Source: Bacteroidales bacterium (lineage in GTDB: Bacteria > Bacteroidota > Bacteroidia > Bacteroidales > VadinHA17). From it: DNA of 64,000 nucleotides. Below the pieces are notes generated by a model. It saw only the letters and a list, made by a program, of their open reading frames with translations. It ran no database searches and was not told the origin of the DNA. The DNA is taken from the NCBI GenBank assembly GCA_025454795.1, contig JALONT010000015.1, positions 1 to 64,000 on the forward strand, in the 5' to 3' direction. A program made the position numbers and the translations under genes. This document shows positions 45,617 to 55,104 of this stretch, piece by piece (the stretch's first letter is position 1; each line of letters starts with the position of its first letter).

Positions 45617-46269
45617 AATGCCAATTGTGCAGCTATAATATCGATGGTTGTCACGAAAGCAAATCCGAATGACAAATTCAACAAGCTTGCCAGATGCATT
45701 TCTTCATTAATGCTACCTGTGCCGTCAGCAAGGAAGAACACCCTGAAGTCTCTGTAATATGCATCCCGGGCAGTTGATTCACAACACAGGTTGGTCATTA
45801 GACCAGTAATTACCAGGTCCTCTATCTTTTGACATCGGAGTACTGTCTCCAGATCGGTATTATAAAATGCTGAGTAGCGATGTTTAAAAATTATTTTCTC
45901 GTTCGGGCGTGGTGCTATTTCTTCGTGCACCATACTTTCCGTACTTCCTTCAATACACATCCCTTCCCACCACCACTCCATATTGCCGGCATCTATACAA
46001 TCAGGATGGTGGACATGGCAGGTATAGATTACCGGGCGGTTAGCATCCCGAAAAGTTTGGATTAGCCGTTTCAGAGAGGGTAGAATTGCCATTCCACCAC
46101 ATGTATATGCTGGTGAAGCAGGATTCAGGAAGAACTTTTGCATATCTACAACGAGCAGTGCTGATTTCTCCGGATTAATCTGCATTTTATGCTTATTGAA
46201 AGGTAAAATCTTTTCAAGCCAGATTTTTGATTTTGGTTTAATTGTTTCTGGTGTCACATATGGTTCCAT
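45613..46269 (-). CDS. Isochorismatase-family cysteine hydrolase
   Basis: A 218-residue Rossmann-like hydrolase. The catalytic triad is visible: Asp in ALLVVDMQKFFL, Lys in IIFKHRYSAFYNTDL, and Cys in ITGLMTNLCCESTARDAYYRDF. Zn/substrate-side His residues in YTCHVHHPD. Substrates in the family are amides and isochorismate; no siderophore genes lie nearby, so an amidase/nicotinamidase-like role is more likely (inference). The ATG at 46269 is chosen because GGAGGATTATT precedes it; the frame extends upstream to 46332 without family similarity. Confidence 0.85.
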   Translation of the reverse strand: MEPYVTPETIKPKSKIWLEKILPFNKHKMQINPEKSALLVVDMQKFFLNPASPAYTCGGMAILPSLKRLIQTFRDANRPVIYTCHVHHPDCIDAGNMEWWWEGMCIEGSTESMVHEEIAPRPNEKIIFKHRYSAFYNTDLETVLRCQKIEDLVITGLMTNLCCESTARDAYYRDFRVFFLADGTGSINEEMHLASLLNLSFGFAFVTTIDIIAAQLAF

Positions 46270-46362
46270 TAATAATCCTCCATTGTTTTTGTGATTTTCC
46301 TGACTTGTTAAAAGTGCACATATACATGCCAAGCAAGTGGATAAAGCATTAGATTTCTCAGA

Positions 46363-46869
46363 TTATCGGAAACGGTCATAGTGGTTTATCATTTCCCCGA
46401 AAATTTCTAACGGAATAATGATAAACAAGCCTTCTGATTCAGTATATACAGCACCTGTTTCATCAAAAACTTTTCCCTTTGTTATTACTTTTTTCCCTTT
46501 CACCGATGAAATAAATGCTTCTACCGTAGTGATCATCCCGAGAGGAAGCATCTTCCGGTATTTTACTGCCAGCTTTGCGGCTACAACCGTATGCCCGGCA
46601 ATCCATGCGGATGCCCCCATTGCCTCATCAAGAACAGCAGCCATACTGCCACCATGTACATACCCGGGAGGCCCTTCTGTTGAAGGACCAAACCAGACTC
46701 GTGCTACAAATGAATTATCACTATTCTTTTTAAAATACCTGACCTTTATACGGTCATTACTTATGTCTCCGGTGATGAAAGCACGTCCGTTACCATATGA
46801 ATCGGAGATCTTTAGTTCTGACCATCCCATTTCGCCAGATAACTCCGGCATATTATTCATGTCCCTGCT
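46363..46869 (-). CDS. PaaI-type hotdog thioesterase
   Basis: A hotdog-fold acyl-CoA thioesterase of about 165-168 residues. The signature GPPGYVHGGSMAAVLDEAMGASAWIAG carries the HGG and catalytic Asp/Glu, followed by VAAKLAVKYRKMLPLGMITTVEAFI and KVFDETGAVYTESEGLFI. The open frame begins at 46905, but its first codons overlap the purple acid phosphatase remnant; ATG 46869, or the ones 4 and 7 codons on, are likelier starts. The join suggests its upstream region was replaced by a deletion. Confidence 0.8.
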   Translation of the reverse strand, partial: SRDMNNMPELSGEMGWSELKISDSYGNGRAFITGDISNDRIKVRYFKKNSDNSFVARVWFGPSTEGPPGYVHGGSMAAVLDEAMGASAWIAGHTVVAAKLAVKYRKMLPLGMITTVEAFISSVKGKKVITKGKVFDETGAVYTESEGLFIIIPLEIFGEMINHYDRFR

Positions 46870-47041
46870 CATAAGAAGCCGTATATCCCCATTTGATCTG
46901 GTCATCTGTTCCGGTACTCTGCCAGGAAACAGTTAATCCGTTTTTTGGATTCCCGGTTGAACCCCAATGGATATGCTGCTGACCTGATGACAGCTGTCCG
47001 ATCAGAAACAAGCCTGATAAAAATATATATAGTTTTTTCAT
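46853..47041 (-). pseudogene. Purple acid phosphatase N-terminal remnant
   Basis: A 62-codon frame with a signal peptide (MKKLYIFLSGLFLIGQLSSGQ) and the start of an N-terminal fibronectin-like domain (HIHWGSTGNPKNGLTVSWQST, then QIKWGYTASYEQG). Purple acid phosphatases continue for several hundred residues, but here a TAA follows GHE and the sequence joins the thioesterase start. Only the first domain survives, out of frame with the next gene. Confidence 0.6.
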
Positions 47042-47462
47042 TTAATATTGTTTATTGGTTACTTCTCAGGTCATGAATAAGTAAAACGATGATTGAAATT
47101 TTATTAAGTTCTTCATAAGGGTCTCTTCTGGATTTAAAATATTTCTCAGGATATGGAGCTTGTAAAGTTAGCAAAAAAACAAAGTCAGATTAATCCTGAC
47201 CCGGTGAATTGGAAAGAGGTCAGTTAAGGTAATAATCAAACATAAAAAACCCTGATATTTCTGTTAATGTGACAGATTAGATGCTATATTTACCACTGAC
47301 TGTAATATCAACATCAAGAATATTGGGGTAAGAATTTATTTCTGATTGTTTATATAGGCGGTTTACAATCAAACTATTACACTTCAAAACATTTCTGATA
47401 TTTTAAAGAGTATTATTTGAACAAGACAACATTTTATATTATCCGGACTAATAGAAATAAGT
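47042..47462. other. Intergenic region without recognisable gene
   Basis: About 420 AT-rich bases between the phosphatase remnant and the divergent methyltransferase gene. It should hold both promoters; no convincing TTTG/TAnnTTTG pair was seen, and no RNA gene. Confidence 0.45.
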
Positions 47463-48245
47463 ATGATAAAACGATTTTTAAAGAAAAATTTATCGCCGAA
47501 AACATTTGAAAAAGTACGCAGATCGGTATTTCCGATTCTAAACAGTGTCAATAATATAAGATCAATTGGTTTGAGCGATGATTTAGATAAGTTAGGGGAG
47601 ATCTATGAATCAGATAAGACTGGGCGTCACTTTTATACGCAACATTATCAGTTGCATTTCAACAGATTCAGAAATAGTGAAATTAAATTGCTTGAAATAG
47701 GCGTAGGAGGATATGAAAATCCAAAGTTGGGTGGAAATTCATTAAGAATGTGGAAGAAATACTTTCCTCTGGGGAAAATATATTCCATTGATATCTATGA
47801 TAAATCTTCACTCCAGGAGAATCGTATTAAAATATTTAAAGGGAGCCAGGTTGATAAGGATTTCCTGGAGAGTGTCACTCAGGAGACAGGAGGATTGGAT
47901 ATTATTATTGATGATGGCAGCCATATTAATGAACATGTTATTGAAACATTCAGGCTCTTATTCCCAAAATTGAATGAAGGAGGAATTTATGTTGTGGAAG
48001 ATACCCAGACCTCATACTGGCCATATTACTATGGAGGTGACAGCTATAATTTTGAGAAGCCTGATACTATTATGAATTACTTTAAGAAGTTAACCGACTG
48101 TCTTAATTATAAGGAATTCAGAAATCCATCCTATCAGCCGACTTATTATGATATGAACATTATTTCCATCCACTTCTATCATAATCTGATCTTTATCTAT
48201 AAAGGGAAAAACGAGGAAGAGTCAAGTAGCATAAAAACAGAGTGA
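47463..48245 (+). CDS. Class I SAM O-methyltransferase, MycE/demethylmacrocin type
   Basis: 260 residues. Family blocks are very clear: KLLEIGVGGYENPKLGGNSLRMWKKYFPLGKIYSIDIYDKS, GLDIIIDDGSHINEHVIETFRLLFPKLNEGGIYVVEDTQTSYW (metal and SAM residues DDGSH and ED). Known relatives methylate sugars in macrolides and cell-surface glycans. No glycosyltransferase or polyketide genes lie nearby, so the substrate is unknown. It is alone, followed by 100 GC-rich bases without a gene. Confidence 0.8.
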   Translation: MIKRFLKKNLSPKTFEKVRRSVFPILNSVNNIRSIGLSDDLDKLGEIYESDKTGRHFYTQHYQLHFNRFRNSEIKLLEIGVGGYENPKLGGNSLRMWKKYFPLGKIYSIDIYDKSSLQENRIKIFKGSQVDKDFLESVTQETGGLDIIIDDGSHINEHVIETFRLLFPKLNEGGIYVVEDTQTSYWPYYYGGDSYNFEKPDTIMNYFKKLTDCLNYKEFRNPSYQPTYYDMNIISIHFYHNLIFIYKGKNEEESSSIKTE

Positions 48246-48364
48246 AAGTATGAGCGAGACAAGGAGCACCACATAGCGGTGTAAACTCCGCGACGAAGAT
48301 CGGCAAAGCGGAAGCCGGCACTCTAAATTGAATCTGTTATGTCTGCTTAAAAATATTATAGAAA

Positions 48365-48718
48365 TCAGTTCTTATATTTATAGAACACAGCACGGCATCG
48401 ATAGCAATTGCTCTCATTATCAGGTTGACTTTCATTTGAAATATTTATAAAATCAGCATTTAAAGCGCATCCCTCTTTTCTTAAAATGACCATTGCATCT
48501 TCCTCACTGCAACTTTTAGAAAATCCGGAATCACTTAATTTGATTGTACCTATTTTAGTAGCTACCGAATCTGGTATAGTTTCAAACTTTTTAATCGTAA
48601 TATTACAATTAACATAAGAAGGACTATTAGTATCAACATTATACCTGATTCTCGAAATCTGGTGTTTACAATTCGTGAAAAACAGACATACAATTACAAA
48701 GAAAATTAACCTTTTCAT
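48365..48718 (-). CDS. Small lipoprotein of unknown function
   Basis: 117 residues; signal MKRLIFFVIVCLFFTNC with Cys at 17. The mature part has a strand-rich stretch (YVNCNITIKKFETIPDSVATKIGTIKLSD), then EEDAMVILRKEGCALNADFINIS (typical of small outer-membrane lipoproteins) and a Cys pair (CYRC). No family named with confidence. It lies just inside the second MITE-like element. Confidence 0.6.
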   Translation of the reverse strand: MKRLIFFVIVCLFFTNCKHQISRIRYNVDTNSPSYVNCNITIKKFETIPDSVATKIGTIKLSDSGFSKSCSEEDAMVILRKEGCALNADFINISNESQPDNESNCYRCRAVFYKYKN

Positions 48719-48780
48719 AAGATTGATTTATTAATTATTTCTTATTCAGATTTAAGATATTTATGTACAGATCTCACTGC

Positions 48781-49247
48781 TGTCCGGTTAGGAATCCCAG
48801 GTTGATAACCGAGAGCTTATCAGGTTATAGATACTGACTTTTAAATAACAGTGAAAACAATAACAAGAGTATAATTATCTGCTCAACCGATAAGATCCCT
48901 CACTGCGCTACCGCTCCGTTCGGGATGACATGTGCACTTTGGGTCATTGGCGGAATGAAGCGGTGCGTTTTGATGGCTTCACATTTTCGTCAACCGTTTT
49001 TGTGCAAAACGCGCCGCTTCATTCCCCTTTTCTCCCGGTTGCGGTTGTCATCCCGAATGAATCAATCCTGAGCTCGCGAAGGATTGATGAATGAGGGATC
49101 TCATCCGTTTTTCAGAAATACCTGATCCCCGGAGCCAGAGTATAAAAAATGTTATCAAGGAGCAAATTCAAATCTAAAAAAATATGATCATATTTAAGGC
49201 GTTATAAGTCAATGTTTTATATGATCCCGTAAAGTCTTAACCGGACA
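48781..49247. repeat. MITE-like element, copy 2 (inverted relative to copy 1)
   Basis: Terminal repeats TGTCCGGTTA...TTAACCGGACA enclose 467 bases. The middle matches the reverse complement of 43080-43548 over nearly its whole length, including the ccctcactgcgctaccgctcc and ggtgcgttttgatggctt stretches. No gene inside. Confidence 0.85.
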
Positions 49248-49307
49248 TTAGTTTATAGATCTATATAAGCAGTACCTTACTTTCATTACTCACAACTTGT
49301 ATATTTA

Positions 49308-49390
49308 CCTTGTAGATCAACGACATACAAGGAGTTTTAAATTCTTTGTTGACCGGATTAATGACAGGTTTTGTAAAATGCTGCAGATCA
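49308..49390. repeat. Hairpin repeat family, partial copy 4
   Basis: The second hairpin is kept in altered form, CCTTGTAGATCAACGACATACAAGG minus its outer bases (49308-49332), followed by tttgttgaccggatt and aggttttgtaaaatgctgcag, matching the 3' half of copies 1-3. The 5' GGTGGCACCAC part is missing. Confidence 0.5.
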
Positions 49391-49494
49391 TAAAGATGCA
49401 AACAATATTAGATTGATTAGTGCCTTTAAGTGATTCCCCGGGTTAACCTGTTCTATTTATATTCTTCGGGTATCTTTCTCAATTTTGTTGCCTG

Positions 49495-50715
49495 CTAAAA
49501 AGCAAAACCCATTTTCAAAATCTTATCTTCCTCATATGGTCTTGCTATAAATGTAAGACTGGATGGCTCTTCCGTTTTCATGAAGCCCATAGGAACAGTC
49601 AGGCACGGGTATTCAGCCACCGCTGCATAACCAGCATTCCGGTTACTTATTGAAAGAATAGCATCCAGATTATGTTCTGACATGAGTTTCTCAAAATAGT
49701 TGACACAAGCATTGTGCAATTTTAATTTTAACCGGGTCAAGTCTTCCTCACTGATCTTTTCTTTAAGGATGCCTGTGAATAGATTTTGTCCGTAGGGAAT
49801 TCTTATTAAGGAATCTTTATTATTGAAATCTACAATGTCTGAAACAGAGCGAAATATAACTTTGTCAGATGCATAGTTGTTCAGATAATGTGGCAGGTCA
49901 ACTTTCATGTCTGCACCAAGTATCTTACTGAAACTTTCAAAATTTATTTGTTCTGGTTCAAATTCAATAGTATCGCCCCCGATAGAAATTATTTTTTCAG
50001 TTGCTTGCTTATAAAGAGAATCATTTAAAAAGGCTTTGTTGATACCAAATCGTAATCCTTTAAGAGTTCCGGTTTTTAATTCTTCCAGGTATTTTTTATT
50101 CAGGGGATAATTACTGGTTTTAGGATCAGCATTGTCTGTACCGATCATCGCAGAGAGCAGAATCGCATTATCAACCAGGTTCCTGGTACTAGGACCAGGT
50201 GTGTCATATGTACCTGAAATCGGAACTATTCCACCCCTGCTAAGTAACCCGACAGTAGGTTTTAGTCCTGCAACGGAGTTCCTGCCAGAAGGTGAAAGAA
50301 TTGATCCCGATGTTTCTGTTCCTACTGCTGCTGCTGCATAGTTAGCAGCCATAGCTGCAGCACTTCCGGAACCGGAACCGCCTGTATCAAAAATTTTTCG
50401 ACCAGACGGATTAAGCGTTTGTCCTCCAACTGCACTATAACCGTTCGGACACTTCTGAGAAAGTAAGTTCGCCCATTCACTGAGGTTAGTCTTACCCAGT
50501 ATTATACCACCTTTTTCTTTTATTCTTTCTACAATAAATGCATCAGATGTATAATTATTTCTCAAGGCTACTGCACCTGCTGTTGTAGCCATGCCTTCCA
50601 CATTAATATTATCTTTTACCAGGATTGGTATGCCGTTGAGAGGATGGTCCGCAGCCGATTTATTCCTGTCTCTTTTCCACTCTTCATGGACAGCATCAGG
50701 ATTTGTGTATTCATT
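49495..50715 (-). pseudogene. Amidase, 5'-truncated
   Basis: An amidase-signature enzyme lacking its start. In the frame up to 50715 it reads NPDAVHEEWKRDRNKSA, then HPLNGIPILVKDNINVEGM (catalytic Lys), TLNPSGRKIFDTGGSGSGSAAAMAANYAAAAVGTETSGS (the Ser-rich signature with cis-Ser and nucleophile Ser). An in-frame TAA at 50716-50718 sits upstream and no start codon is found before the catalytic Lys. The rest to 49495 looks whole. The break falls at the join with the acyltransferase below. An internal start at the ATG of EGM would lose the catalytic Lys. Confidence 0.85.
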
Positions 50716-51290
50716 TTAATGAATTTTTCAGGATCATCTTCATGTTGCAGTGGGATTACCGGTAAAATGGTTATTTTATGATGATTATCCTTATCGCGGC
50801 ATATGTATGCAGGAATGATGGGGACTCCTGCTCTTTTTGCCAATAAAGCAGGTCCTGCAGGTGATGGCACATATTTATTAAAAAAGTTAATATAAATTCC
50901 GGCAGGATGGGACTGATAGTTCTGGATTAAGACAATTTTCCCTTCTTTCAGATTATCCATATATTCCAGACCTGTGGCGCTCGCCATTCGTAGAATTTTT
51001 TCTGCAGTGTATTTCCCATTGATAATATAAGCGAATTCAAAAAAACACTTCAAAATTTTTCTTAGTGACTCCCGTAAGATGGAATTCCTTTCCTTTTTTG
51101 TTTTTTCAGGGAAAACGATTTTTAAATTATCCAGAGCTATTTCCTTTCTTTTCCATTTGAATCGTGATCCTGCAAAGACAATAAATGTGCATAATGTATA
51201 GGAAAATTTCAAGGGGATAACTCTTGTCAGGAACAGTATGAATTTAACAAGATGAAATGGTATTTTGCCTGTAATATTTTTAAGTAACAT
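50710..51290 (-). pseudogene. LpxL-like lysophospholipid acyltransferase, internally deleted and 3'-truncated
   Basis: The frame starts at an ATG at 51290 and reads like a lipid A/lysophospholipid acyltransferase (VFPEKTKKERNSILRESLRKILKCFFEFA...). After GKIVL (about 50927) it jumps to IQNYQSHPAGIYINFFNKYVPSPAGPALLAKRAGVPIIPAY, which in relatives comes some 100 residues later; the HX4D catalytic block is missing. At about 50710 it runs into the amidase in another frame (MNTQIL, then unrelated residues). Two deletions in frame and at the end make it inactive. Confidence 0.75.
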
Positions 51291-51428
51291 AGCTACCTTG
51301 CATATCTTTGAGTTCCTGCTTATTATTTTTACCTTTTGAAGTTTTAACCTTAATTCTGTAATAAGTTGTTAATTTTATGAATTTAGCCATAAATACAATT
51401 GCAATAACAGTTTTTTAAAAATAATAAT

Positions 51429-51896
51429 ATGGCACAAGAAATAGAACGTAAATTTCTGGTTACAGGCGATTTCAAAAAAGATGCCTACAAACAAACACGA
51501 ATAACACAAGGTTACTTATCCTCAGTTCCTGAGCGGACAGTTCGTGTCAGAATTAAAGGAGCTCAGGGTTTTATAACTATTAAAGGAATTGGAAATGCAT
51601 CCGGCGCAAGCAGGTATGAGTGGGAAAAAGAAATCCCGGTCAGCGAGGTTGAAGCACTCCTGCAAATATGCGAGCCAGGGGTAATTGATAAAACCCGCTA
51701 CCAGGTAAAATCCGGAATCCATACTTTTGAAGTTGATGAATTCTATGGTGAGAACCAGGGTTTGGTGGTTGCTGAGGTAGAATTAGGTGCTGAAGGGGAA
51801 GCGTTTGTAAAACCAGCATGGATTGGCGAAGAGGTTACCGGCGATGCTAAGTATTACAACTCCATGTTGATGAAGAATCCTTATACCAAATGGTAA
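51429..51896 (+). CDS. CYTH domain protein (triphosphatase-like)
   Basis: 155 residues of the CYTH/triphosphate tunnel metalloenzyme family: the EIERKFLV start (ExExK), RVRIKGAQGFITIKG (Arg/Lys of the tunnel), YEWEKEIPVSEVEALL, IDKTRYQV, and FEVDEFYGENQGLVVAEVEL (metal Glu residues). Probably hydrolyses inorganic triphosphate, though an adenylate cyclase role (CyaB type) is possible. It overlaps the next gene by 7 bases. Intact. Confidence 0.9.
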   Translation: MAQEIERKFLVTGDFKKDAYKQTRITQGYLSSVPERTVRVRIKGAQGFITIKGIGNASGASRYEWEKEIPVSEVEALLQICEPGVIDKTRYQVKSGIHTFEVDEFYGENQGLVVAEVELGAEGEAFVKPAWIGEEVTGDAKYYNSMLMKNPYTKW

Positions 51897-53045
51897 ATAA
51901 AATGACAGACCAGATATTAGATCCTAAGGGGGACGAGCCTATCGATTTTCTTGATATGCGGAATTATCGTATCGAAAAGCTGCCAAAACGTAAGAAAGCA
52001 AAACTGGAGAAATGGCTAACTTATATTGGCCCTCCTCTAGCTGTCATTTCGTTTGTATTACTTGCGTACATATTGAAATTGCCATTTTTGCTACAGATAG
52101 ATCATTCCACTCTGACAGAAGAGGCAAAGGCAGTTTTCGATAAAATTGGAGCAGAGTCATTCTCAAGAATCAATGCAATTATGCTGGGTATTTTTGTGAC
52201 AGGATTAATTCTTTGGATAACAGAATCACTTCCAAACTATCTGACATCACTCATACTGATAGTTTCTCTTGTATTAACCGGGGTGCTTCCGGAAAGAAAG
52301 GCTTATGCCGAATTGGGACATCCTGTTATGTGGTTTAATATTATGTTGTTTGTCCTGGCAAGTATGCTGGTTACAACGGGTGTAGCCAAACGGTTTGCTT
52401 TATGGTATATTATAAAATTCGGGAAGAATGCGGGAACGATATTCTTAAGTTTCATGTTTATCAATATAGTTCTGTCAGCATTTATTTCAGCGACTACAGC
52501 CAAGGCGGCAATATTATTACCGGTTTTCATGGTTATCGCGGCAATCTATGGTGCCCGTGGAGGAGACCATCGCAATAATTTCGGTCGAAGTATATACACT
52601 GGGAGCTGGTTTTGCAGCTACCGATCTTCCTTCAATCAGCGTAAATGCTTTCTTCAATCATATTGGAATAGGTAATCATACTCCTTTTTGGGTTCTGTAT
52701 ATACTTCTTACCGGAGTTATGGTCTTAAGCGCCCTCCTGTTTGAATCAAAAACTATGAGGGCAATGATATTTGTACCTATAGCAATAGGTGTTGCAGGGA
52801 GGTTTGGTCTGAGCGTGATAAGTCTGGCCCTTCCCGTTGCTTTCATGGCAGAGCATGTTTATGTTTTGCCATTCAATAGTAAACCTGCGGCATTACTTTA
52901 TGAAACAGATCATTATAGTATTTCAGATACATTTAAGTTTGGAATTACCATGATGCTAATTGCATGGGTACTCATTATTCTCTTCGGAGAAACATGGTTT
53001 AAAGTATTAGGAATTACACCAAACGGAGTATTTGGCATTTTCTAA
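51890..53045 (+). pseudogene. SLC13/DASS-type anion transporter with frameshift and internal deletion
   Basis: The first part (to about 52560) encodes a polytopic transporter: KWLTYIGPPLAVISFVLLAYIL, SLPNYLTSLILIVSLVLTGVLPERKAYAELG, TTAKAAILLPVFMVIAAIYGARGGDHRNNFGR. Then the frame reads nonsense (SIYTGSWFCSY) and stops at 52675, while another frame carries on: ISVEVYTLGAGFAATDLPSISVNAFFNHIGIGNHTPFWVLYIL, FMAEHVYVLPFNSKPAALLYETDHYS. Total length of the two parts is about 390 against 480-500 in relatives, so a deletion with frameshift near 52560-52600 is likely. Confidence 0.8.
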
Positions 53046-53124
53046 GGTAGTTGAAATTAATTGCAATTTCGAATAAGCTGATGGAGCATACCTGGACTTG
53101 TTGAAAATTCGAGCTTAGCTGAAT

Positions 53125-54197
53125 TTGGAAGTATCTGATCTTCTGAAAAAAAAGCAATACAAAATGCTGATTAAGATATATAATGACATTGTCAATTTTC
53201 TGGGTTTTGCCCGGAATCTCAGAAAATTGCGTTCGAAAATTAACATCAGTATCGATTTACCGGAAATAATTGCCGAATTTCCGGATTCCCACCCCAGAGG
53301 GTTTATAAAAGAATTTAAGAAGCGAAGAACGACTATTGTCGAAACCTATTTAAAGATCACCAACAGCCTCGATTCAGCCAGTTGAAACCAAAGAATTCAT
53401 GCACTAAGTCTGTTAGCTGAACATATTATTTATTCACGTTACTTAAAAATGCCCCTTAATGCTGCAAGAGTACAGCTTACGCTGATGAAGGAAGTTGTTA
53501 AAAACCGCGATAGCAAACGTGTTCAGCTTGAATTGATGCGCGATTTTACAGTTTCTTCATTTGGACATCCAAGGACAATAAGATACTTCCTTAAAAAACT
53601 GGATATTATTGAGGTCCCGGAAACTGGTGAAGAGCTAAAAGATTTAAACATGGGTTGGGATTTTCATGTTCACGATAGCACCTCATATGGCCGTAAACTA
53701 CCAACCCGGCAATTAAATATTTTATCGTTATTCTGATTGGGTTTATCCCTGCTTATCTTACTGTCGGATTGGAATATGCACTTATATGGTTTGCCATTAC
53801 CGGTTCGCGAAATATGTTTGTCGATGTGATTTCAGGGAATGGTTTTAGACCGCGGGAGTGGCACTTAAACGACATCAATTGGACCAATTTTGCAATGCTT
53901 GACATGATTTATTTTGCAAAAGAAAGCACAAGGGCTAAGACCGCATTAAAAAAGCACATGATTCCACAACAAAGTCTGCCAGATAAATTAAGAGGCTCTT
54001 TAAAAAGGAAAAATGAACGGATTGCACCTAATGAATCGTATTTTGAACTCAAAAAACGGATCGATAGCCGGAATCGGTTTAATGAATTGATTGATTACAT
54101 AATAGAACACTACAATCAGGAACAACGGCTCTTCATGATTAAACTGGTATCAGAAAATTACTTTAAACTGCAAAAATGGCTCCAACGAATTGTCTGA
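53125..54197 (+). pseudogene. Remnants of a large Bacteroidota protein, several lesions
   Basis: Three pieces read as one gene. Piece 1 (53125-53385) ends in a TGA directly followed, in frame, by RIHALSLLAEHIIYSRYLKM and piece 2 (to 53736), which holds GWDFHVHDSTSYGRK, a PHP-like DFHVH motif. A frameshift near 53700-53720 leads into piece 3: YFIVILIGFIPAYLTVGLEYALIWFAITGSRNMFVDVISGNGFRPREWHLNDINWTNFA, a membrane segment, and a coiled charged tail to 54197. The pieces seem too short for the original, so internal deletions are likely. I do not recognise the parent with confidence; a PHP-like plus membrane-domain protein is suggested. Confidence 0.65.
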
Positions 54198-54369
54198 TAG
54201 TATATTAACAATTGTTTCTTACCATTCCACAATCACACAGTGTACCATGCCGGGGGGAAACAGGAACAACAGACAGGGAAAATCACATTCAGGGAAGGGG
54301 AATGTAATTATTAAGGTTAAAAAGAATAATTAAAAAAATTTGATTAAATTTCAGATCATATATCCTGAG

Positions 54370-54744
54370 ATGAAAGAGCTGAAAATTTCACCAACAAAGT
54401 ACTCACCTGAGGTCATGTTAAGCCCAAATGGCATGATCAGGATTAAAGGTCGGTCGATTCATGAGAATGTTGTCGAGTTTTTTGACCCTGTTGAAGCATG
54501 GATAGCTGAGTATCTTGAGGTTCCGGCTGAAATTACCCGCGTAGACATAAGCCTGGAATATTTCAACAGTGCCAGTGCAAAAGTATTTATACATCTTCTT
54601 GAACTTCTCAAGCAAGTCAGCTTAAAGAAAAAGAAATTCATTTTCAACTGGTATTATGCAGACGGGGATGAAGATATTCTTGAAAGAGGCGAATATTTTT
54701 CGTCAATTCTGGAGGTTCCCTTTAGCTTTATAAAGATAAGCTGA
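54370..54744 (+). CDS. siaC: SiaC-like (DUF1987) regulatory phosphoprotein
   Basis: 124 residues, STAS-like domain. Pattern of the SiaC/DUF1987 family: TKYSPEVMLSPNGMIRIKGRSIHENVVEFFDPVEAWIAEYLE, then DISLEYFNSASAKVFIHLLELLKQV (Ser/Thr site), INWYYADGDEDILERGEYFSSILEVPFSFI. In other bacteria SiaC is dephosphorylated/phosphorylated by SiaA/SiaB and controls a diguanylate cyclase; no such partners lie nearby. The ATG at 54370 is chosen; an earlier TTG at 54340 is possible. The gap to 55104 has no other gene. Confidence 0.8.
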   Translation: MKELKISPTKYSPEVMLSPNGMIRIKGRSIHENVVEFFDPVEAWIAEYLEVPAEITRVDISLEYFNSASAKVFIHLLELLKQVSLKKKKFIFNWYYADGDEDILERGEYFSSILEVPFSFIKIS

Positions 54745-55031
54745 TATTTTAAATTACAGGCTCTATAATGTACCCCGTTTCCATAGCTGGGTTTAATCAA
54801 AGTTAAGTTTGTTTATACAATTTTAACCACTGTCCTGAATTTTGGGGACATTAGATAACAATTCTTATTTTACGTGGTAATAATTCCAGCTGACTAACAT
54901 GTGATTATTTTTCGACCGGATTGGATCAATATTAATGCTATTGTCTGCGATGAGCTTATAAACTGCACTATTATAGGGAGATCCAAATCTGATATATATT
55001 AACAATTTTAGAATGCATTTTATTAATGCTG

Positions 55032-55061
55032 TTTGTTTTTGAACTTAATTAATTATATTTG
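55032..55061 (+). promoter_or_regulatory. Candidate promoter of the acyl ligase gene
   Basis: TTTG at 55032-55035, 18 bases, then TATATTTG at 55054-55061, both as in the Bacteroidota consensus; about 43 bases before the start codon. Confidence 0.6.
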
Positions 55062-55104
55062 ACCGCAAATATATTCACTGAGACCATAATTAATACATAT
55101 CATT

